From Chitinophaga eiseniae (GTDB taxonomy: Bacteria; Bacteroidota; Bacteroidia; Chitinophagales; Chitinophagaceae): a stretch of 64,000 nt of DNA. Positions 60,104 through 64,000 of the stretch are shown here, piece by piece. Each line of letters begins with the position of its first letter. Within the stretch, counting starts at the first letter, position 1. The position numbers were made by a program, and so were the translations under genes. Where the stretch lies: contig NZ_FUWZ01000003.1 in the NCBI RefSeq assembly GCF_900167135.1, forward strand, positions 1 to 64,000, written 5' to 3'. The notes below the pieces were generated by a model that made no database searches, was not told the origin of the DNA, and was given only the letters and a program-made list of their open reading frames with translations.

Positions 60104-62512
60104 TTAAAAACGGTAGCCAACGCTCATCCTTACGTTACGTCCGGGTTCCGTTTGCCAGTAATAGATTTTATTGCCATAGCCGTCAGCAGAAGGCGCGCCG
60201 GTGAACAGGTATTTGTTCAGCACATTGTTGACCAGCACATTCACGCTGAATTTATTGACGGTATATCCCAGGCCGGCATCCATCCTGAAATAGTCCGGCA
60301 GGAAATTTTCGCTTTTGTCATATACCTGGCCGGCTACACGGCCTGCCTGGTACTGGTAGCCTACATTTCCGCGGAGGCCTTTCAGTACGCCGTCGCCGAT
60401 GGTGTAGGTCAGCCATGTGTTTTGGATATGTTTAGCGATGCCCGGTACATAGTTGCCTGTCAGTTCAGGTTTGGCGTCTTTAGACACGATGCCGTCTGTA
60501 TAGGCGTAGTTTACCACCAGGTTCAGTCCTTTTACCACTTCTCCCTGAACATCGGCTTCCAGTCCACGGATGCGCTGTTGTCCATTCTGACGGCTGTAGA
60601 TGAAGTTTTTGGTAACAGGGTCCGGATGGTCCAGGTCTGTGGTCAGTACATTATTTTTTGTGATCTGGTATACGGCGAGGGTGGAGGTAAAGCGGCCTTT
60701 GAACCAGTCTCGTTTAACGCCAAACTCAATGTTATCGCCGGTCATGGGATCGAATGGTTTTCGCTGCCAGTCGAGTCCCGGGTTCTGGATGAAGCTCACG
60801 TCGTATACGCCGTAGATAGAGCTGTTCCTGTCGAAGGAGTAGCTGATGCCAAAGCGGGGGGTGAATTTGCTGTCTTTATTGGTGCCGTCGTAAGGGCTTA
60901 CCACGTTGTTGGTCGTGTAGCGGCCGGCCACTGTTACGCGGAGGCGGTCATCGAAGAAGCCCACCTGGTCTTGCAGGTATACAGCGCTGTAGCCATAGTC
61001 ATATTGTACGCCACGGGTACGGACATCCGCGGAGCGGTCCCATTTATGCTGCACCACGTTGCCATGTTTAGGCAGGTAGATATTGAAGGCAGAGTCGCCG
61101 AAAGCGCCGCCCTGTGCCCAGTCAGCGTAGTAGTTGCTATATTTCATGTCCACGCCGCCGAGGATATTGTGTGTCAGGGCGCCGGTACGGAAGGAACCGT
61201 TCACAAATACCTGTGCAGTTTTATTCAGGCCCAGTGCATCCCAGATATTAATGTTCCGCTGCAGCAGGCTGTCATTTCCTTTGGTGGAGAAGCCGGAGGG
61301 CCACATGCTCTGGCCGGTCTGCCGGTAATGGAAATAGCCGAACTGGGCGGTCAGCTTCCAGTCGGGGCTGAACTTATGTTCATAATAGGCCATCACGCTG
61401 TTATCGCTGATTTTGGTGGGGTCCATATTGCCTTCGATGGTGGTGAAGTTCATGGGCAGATCGCCATAGCCACGTTTGGAAAAGGAATAGTTACCGCCAA
61501 TCACCGGCAGCTGCATGTACTGGAGGTTGTATTCCAGCGTTACGGCGTTCTTTTCGTCGATCAGGTATTTGAGTACCGGGGAGATGCTGTAGCGGTTGGT
61601 GTAGTCAAAATCGCGCCAGCCGTTTTTCAGTTCACCGGCGAGGTTGAGGCGGTACAGCAGTTTTCCGTTTTTGGACAGTTTGCCGTCAAGGTCCAGGGTG
61701 GTGCGGTAGTTGTCATAACTGCCGAGTGACATGGTCACTTCTCCCTGATTGATACCGGTAGGCTTTTTAGTGACCACATTGTACAGACCGCCGGGTTCTC
61801 CGTTGGACATCATAAAGCCGGCGGGACCTTTGATGAACTCGATGCGGTCTACCATGCTCATGTCTTCCGTGAGCGGGCTCCAGGAGCTGATATATACGTT
61901 CATGCCGTTACGGAGGGAGCTGGCGCGGGAGCCTCGGACCTGGATGTTGGAATACATATCCCAGTGGCCCAGCCTGGAGGCGCCGCTCACGTTGCGGGTA
62001 ACCCCTTCCTGCATGTTAAAGATCTGCTGGTCGGCCAGCACTTCTTTGGAGATCTCTGAAATGCTTTGTGGTATCTCTACCAGAGGGGCGTTCAGGCGGA
62101 GAGAATTGGAGGGGGTAAGTACGGTGTAGCGGTTATACTCCCCTACAACGGTGATTTCCTTCATTTGTTGACCGGAAGCACCCAAAGTAATGGTGGTCTG
62201 GCTGATTTTATCTGTTTCCACCGCTACTTCCTGCAATACATTTTCATAGCCCACGAGGGATACGACGAGGGTATAATTGCCGGGTTTCACCCTTTTGATC
62301 ACAAATTCGCCATTGGCGTCTGTAAGGGCGCCGTGATTGGAATGTTGTATTCTAACGGTCACGTATGGAGCAGGCAGTCCATCCGATGTAAGTACTTTTC
62401 CTTTGATGGCAGACAGGATATCGTCTGCTGATGCCTGTCCGCATATAGCCAACAGGACCACTAACAGTGTAAGTATGCGTTTCGCCGGGATTCGCAGATA
62501 GTACGGCTCCAT
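60104..62512 (-). CDS. TonB-dependent siderophore receptor
   Basis: This 802-residue outer-membrane receptor has a signal peptide (about 1-29, GQASAD), a carboxypeptidase-regulatory-like domain at about 33-112 (GKVLTSDGLPAPYVTVRI, LVGYENVLQEVAVE), a TonB box region near KEITVVGEYNRY, and a plug at about 140-260 (VEIPQSISEISKEVLADQQ; VDRIEFIKGPAGFMMSNGEPGGLYNVVTKKP). A barrel follows, ending in a strand with terminal Phe (NVRMSVGYRF). The IPQSI and GEPGG motifs are those of siderophore receptors such as FhuA/FoxA. It lacks an STN domain, so it does not signal to a FecR. It leads the uptake operon and has a good -7 element upstream. Confidence 0.94.
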   Translation of the reverse strand: MEPYYLRIPAKRILTLLVVLLAICGQASADDILSAIKGKVLTSDGLPAPYVTVRIQHSNHGALTDANGEFVIKRVKPGNYTLVVSLVGYENVLQEVAVETDKISQTTITLGASGQQMKEITVVGEYNRYTVLTPSNSLRLNAPLVEIPQSISEISKEVLADQQIFNMQEGVTRNVSGASRLGHWDMYSNIQVRGSRASSLRNGMNVYISSWSPLTEDMSMVDRIEFIKGPAGFMMSNGEPGGLYNVVTKKPTGINQGEVTMSLGSYDNYRTTLDLDGKLSKNGKLLYRLNLAGELKNGWRDFDYTNRYSISPVLKYLIDEKNAVTLEYNLQYMQLPVIGGNYSFSKRGYGDLPMNFTTIEGNMDPTKISDNSVMAYYEHKFSPDWKLTAQFGYFHYRQTGQSMWPSGFSTKGNDSLLQRNINIWDALGLNKTAQVFVNGSFRTGALTHNILGGVDMKYSNYYADWAQGGAFGDSAFNIYLPKHGNVVQHKWDRSADVRTRGVQYDYGYSAVYLQDQVGFFDDRLRVTVAGRYTTNNVVSPYDGTNKDSKFTPRFGISYSFDRNSSIYGVYDVSFIQNPGLDWQRKPFDPMTGDNIEFGVKRDWFKGRFTSTLAVYQITKNNVLTTDLDHPDPVTKNFIYSRQNGQQRIRGLEADVQGEVVKGLNLVVNYAYTDGIVSKDAKPELTGNYVPGIAKHIQNTWLTYTIGDGVLKGLRGNVGYQYQAGRVAGQVYDKSENFLPDYFRMDAGLGYTVNKFSVNVLVNNVLNKYLFTGAPSADGYGNKIYYWQTEPGRNVRMSVGYRF

Positions 62513-62533
62513 GATATCTTTTACATTTTGCGT

Positions 62534-62542
62534 GCAAAAGTA
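62534..62542 (-). promoter_or_regulatory. -7 promoter element of the receptor operon (TACTTTTGC)
   Basis: On the minus strand this reads TACTTTTGC, an exact match to TAnnTTTG(C), 22 bases upstream of the receptor start codon. No clear TTTG lies at the -33 position, which suits a regulated promoter. Confidence 0.55.
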
Positions 62543-62611
62543 GGGCTGCGAATCCCGGTTGAGTTACGCCATCGGGAAATTGATTTTCGCAATCAGGAAA
62601 AATCGCTAAAA

Positions 62612-62632
62612 ATTGTCATATTGACTGACAAT
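62612..62632. promoter_or_regulatory. Inverted repeat upstream of the receptor gene
   Basis: ATTGTCA-N7-TGACAAT, 70 bases upstream of the receptor -7 element and 22 bases after the stop of the next gene. Two readings are possible: an operator of the receptor operon, or a weak terminator of the upstream gene, since on the minus strand it is followed by TTTT. I cannot decide between them. Confidence 0.45.
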
Positions 62633-62653
62633 CAATGCCAAAAAGCCGACATA

Positions 62654-63259
62654 CTATATATAATCCCTTAGAACGGGCAGGGACGATTTACCGTCTTTAT
62701 CGAATATCTCCCGGTTGCAGTCATCGCAGGCACCTTCCGTGATCACCTCCCCCCGCTTCACCTGCCATACGTTCATAGCACCACAGGTGCAGTATACCGT
62801 ATACAACACTTCCCCGGTACCCTGGCCGGCGGGTCGCCAGGTCCAGAAGCCTGTAGATTGTTTCTTTAAGTCCTTTGCTTTTTTATCTGTTGTCAGGGAG
62901 ATGTAATAGTTGTCATCGCCACGGTCCAGTTCCACGATGACCAGCGCTTCTTTTTTGAGCAATTGCCGGAATGACTTGAGCAGGAAAGGGACGCTGTCGC
63001 CCGGTTCAAAGCCCGCGGCCTCCTCCTGCAAGGCCTCATAGACACTTGCGGTATCTAAATCAAAGCCTGGTTTGAGCGCAGCAGCCCTTGCTTTCAGGAA
63101 ATCCCCGGTAGTACCGGGTTCCTCCTCCCCTTTCCAGTCAATCATCAGCAGGTAGCGGTGTTTCAGCAGGGCGGCCAGCAGTTGTTCATCGTCCTGGGCA
63201 GCAGTCAGCTGCTTTTCTTCCTCGGGTAATAAGAGGTAACGGAGAAAATTTGCATTCAT
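62654..63259 (-). CDS. Zinc-ribbon-containing protein of unknown function
   Basis: This 201-residue cytoplasmic protein is not recognised as a family. The N-terminal part is helical and acidic (YLLLPEEEKQLTAAQDDEQLLAALLKHRYLLMIDWKGEEE). The middle has LLKKEALVIVELDRGDDNYYISLTTDKKAKDL, and the C-terminus a probable four-cysteine zinc ribbon (CTCGAMNVWQVKRG...CDDC, about residues 160-184). It lies 9 bases after the small membrane protein gene on the same strand, so they are likely co-transcribed. It could be a rubredoxin-like or regulatory metal-binding protein; nothing more can be said. Confidence 0.65.
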   Translation of the reverse strand: MNANFLRYLLLPEEEKQLTAAQDDEQLLAALLKHRYLLMIDWKGEEEPGTTGDFLKARAAALKPGFDLDTASVYEALQEEAAGFEPGDSVPFLLKSFRQLLKKEALVIVELDRGDDNYYISLTTDKKAKDLKKQSTGFWTWRPAGQGTGEVLYTVYCTCGAMNVWQVKRGEVITEGACDDCNREIFDKDGKSSLPVLRDYI

Positions 63260-63268
63260 CGTCGAAAA

Positions 63269-63559
63269 TTAGCGGTCAGGTTGTTTTTTAAATCGATTCC
63301 ATAATACCAGCAACCCCAGTGACAGGAGTGTTGCTATAACCATATCTTTCACCAGGTGACGGGGTTTGACAGAAACCGCCATGCCCATTTCGCCGGTACT
63401 GATATTCATGCCATAGCTTTTCCGGTAAAATACAAAGGGGAAGCCCACTTCCATGGAGCCGTCGTTGTAGAGGTCATTATGGTAGGTGACAAGGGTGATG
63501 GCGGCAAAAACAATGGCGGTCATCCACAGACCGGCCAGCGCAAATTGTTTGTTCGGCAT
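63269..63559 (-). CDS. Small membrane protein of unknown function
   Basis: This 96-residue protein has two transmembrane helices (about 6-24, LAGLWMTAIVFAAITLVTY; about 73-90, DMVIATLLSLGLLVLW) flanking a loop of about 45 residues with FPFVFYRKSYGMNISTGEMG. The tail is basic (NRFKKQPDR), which would place the tail in the cytoplasm. I start at the ATG at 63559, because a good promoter (63599-63630) lies between it and the farther in-frame start at 63622. No family recognised. It leads a two-gene operon with the zinc-ribbon protein. Confidence 0.7.
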   Translation of the reverse strand: MPNKQFALAGLWMTAIVFAAITLVTYHNDLYNDGSMEVGFPFVFYRKSYGMNISTGEMGMAVSVKPRHLVKDMVIATLLSLGLLVLWNRFKKQPDR

Positions 63560-63598
63560 ACAGGCAATCTGACTGGTGTTAAAAAGGTTGGTGCAACA

Positions 63599-63630
63599 CA
63601 AATATAGCCAAATAACCTTCACTCCGCAAC
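63599..63630 (-). promoter_or_regulatory. Promoter of the two-gene unknown operon
   Basis: On the minus strand: GTTG (63627-63630), a 20-base spacer, then TATATTTG (63599-63606). The -7 element is an exact TAnnTTTG and the spacing is the Bacteroidota standard. The leader to the ATG at 63559 is about 35 bases. This is one of the two best promoter matches in the window. Confidence 0.65.
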
Positions 63631-63797
63631 CGAATCGTTAGCATGATGACCGGAAAAATCCCCGTTTCTTCCAAAAACAATTTGACCAACAACAGTTTCA
63701 ACGTATATTGGTGACTGATTGAAACGTGTAGCCGCCAAAAATGATCTATAGATAACGAGCAGGGCAAATTCTATCATCCTTATAAAACTAGCACCTT

Positions 63798-64000
63798 ATG
63801 AACAAAAACTATGCACAGTATGGCCTGATCATCAGCGCGATATTAGTTGTATTATCTGTCTTATTTTACATTTTGAACCTCAACCAGGAACGATGGGCAC
63901 AATGGGTAGGCGTTGCTGTTATGTTTATCGGCATTGTCATTACCTGCATTAACTACGCGAAGATCAACGACGGGTATGTTACCTTCGGCAACGTTTTCGG
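63798..64000 (+). CDS. DUF4199-type membrane protein, 5' part only
   Basis: These are the first 67 codons of a plus-strand gene cut by the right edge. It starts at the ATG at 63798 with MNKNYAQYGLIISAILVVLS, then a first helix, VLFYILNLNQERWAQWVGVAVMFIGIVITCINYAKINDGYVTFGNVF. Two helices separated by a short loop and followed by a segment ending in FG match the opening of DUF4199 proteins of Bacteroidota (four-helix membrane proteins of unknown function, usually about 160-180 residues). The assignment is from pattern only. Confidence 0.65.
   Translation, partial: MNKNYAQYGLIISAILVVLSVLFYILNLNQERWAQWVGVAVMFIGIVITCINYAKINDGYVTFGNVF

Noticed and set aside
60152..61729. 525-codon plus-strand open frame
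   Set aside because: Opposite the TonB receptor gene; rich in Val/Ala/His with no recognisable domain. Treated as a shadow.
1..64000. tRNA, rRNA, CRISPR arrays, insertion sequences, integrases
   Set aside because: I looked for cloverleaf-like sequences, transposase or integrase motifs and short spaced repeats and found none that I could support by eye. Small non-coding RNAs cannot be excluded without a covariance search.

Overview
The window looks like a chromosomal segment of a Bacteroidota bacterium of the Chitinophaga type. The signs are SusC/SusD pairs behind a sigma/anti-sigma (FecI/FecR-like) pair, type IX secretion 'type B' sorting domains, a PorP/SprF protein, DUF6443 and DUF4974/DUF4199-type domains, LytS/LytTR regulators, TonB receptors with carboxypeptidase-regulatory N-termini, and several promoter elements of the Bacteroidota form TTTG-N20-TAnnTTTG. 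The species assignment is inference from family content; no rRNA or tRNA gene was seen.

Layout. 1-1.5 kb: the 5' end of an Rhs/DUF6443 gene, a decayed stretch with an ORF6N relic, and a small unknown gene. 1.5-3.2 kb: DinB, PaaI thioesterase and DUF2461 genes. 3.3-11.9 kb: a polysaccharide utilisation locus (ECF sigma, FecR, SusC, SusD, GH16 glycosidase) closed by a strong terminator. 12-16.7 kb: mixed housekeeping and stress genes (GNAT, two duplicated secreted DinB proteins, thioesterase, CsbD, MmgE/PrpD, CinA). 16.7-25.6 kb: PorP/SprF next to a 2660-residue surface protein with eight tandem ~213-residue double Ig repeats. 26.2-33.8 kb: a terpene island, with two class I terpene synthases, a cytochrome P450 and two membrane hybrid histidine kinases packed in convergent pairs. 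34.5-42.1 kb: a LytS/LytTR two-component system, divergent from an operon of periplasmic redox, peroxide and haem genes. Three direct repeats phased at exactly 21 bp lie between the two and look like the LytTR operator. 42.2-48 kb: a truncated TehA-like gene, a second T9SS surface protein, an F420-oxidoreductase-like protein and a proline-rich secreted protein.

48-57.2 kb is an eight-gene minus-strand operon for an NRPS-independent hydroxamate siderophore. It has the full desferrioxamine-type set (PLP decarboxylase, N-monooxygenase, acyltransferase, one IucA/IucC synthetase) and an MFS transporter. Inside it sit a clavaminate-synthase-like dioxygenase resembling free-lysine hydroxylases, a sterol-desaturase-like di-iron protein and a nitroreductase. 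My best reading is that lysine is C-hydroxylated before decarboxylation, giving a hydroxy-cadaverine siderophore. 57.4-62.5 kb holds an orphan LuxR-type regulator and the matching uptake operon (TonB receptor, DUF4198 protein, PepSY membrane reductase of FoxB type). The window ends with two small unknown genes and the start of a DUF4199 membrane protein.

The strongest candidates for something undescribed are the lysine-hydroxylase-containing siderophore operon (48.1-57.4 kb), the terpene/hybrid-kinase island (26.8-33.8 kb) and the phased LytTR operator with its P460/Ohr operon (34.5-42.1 kb).
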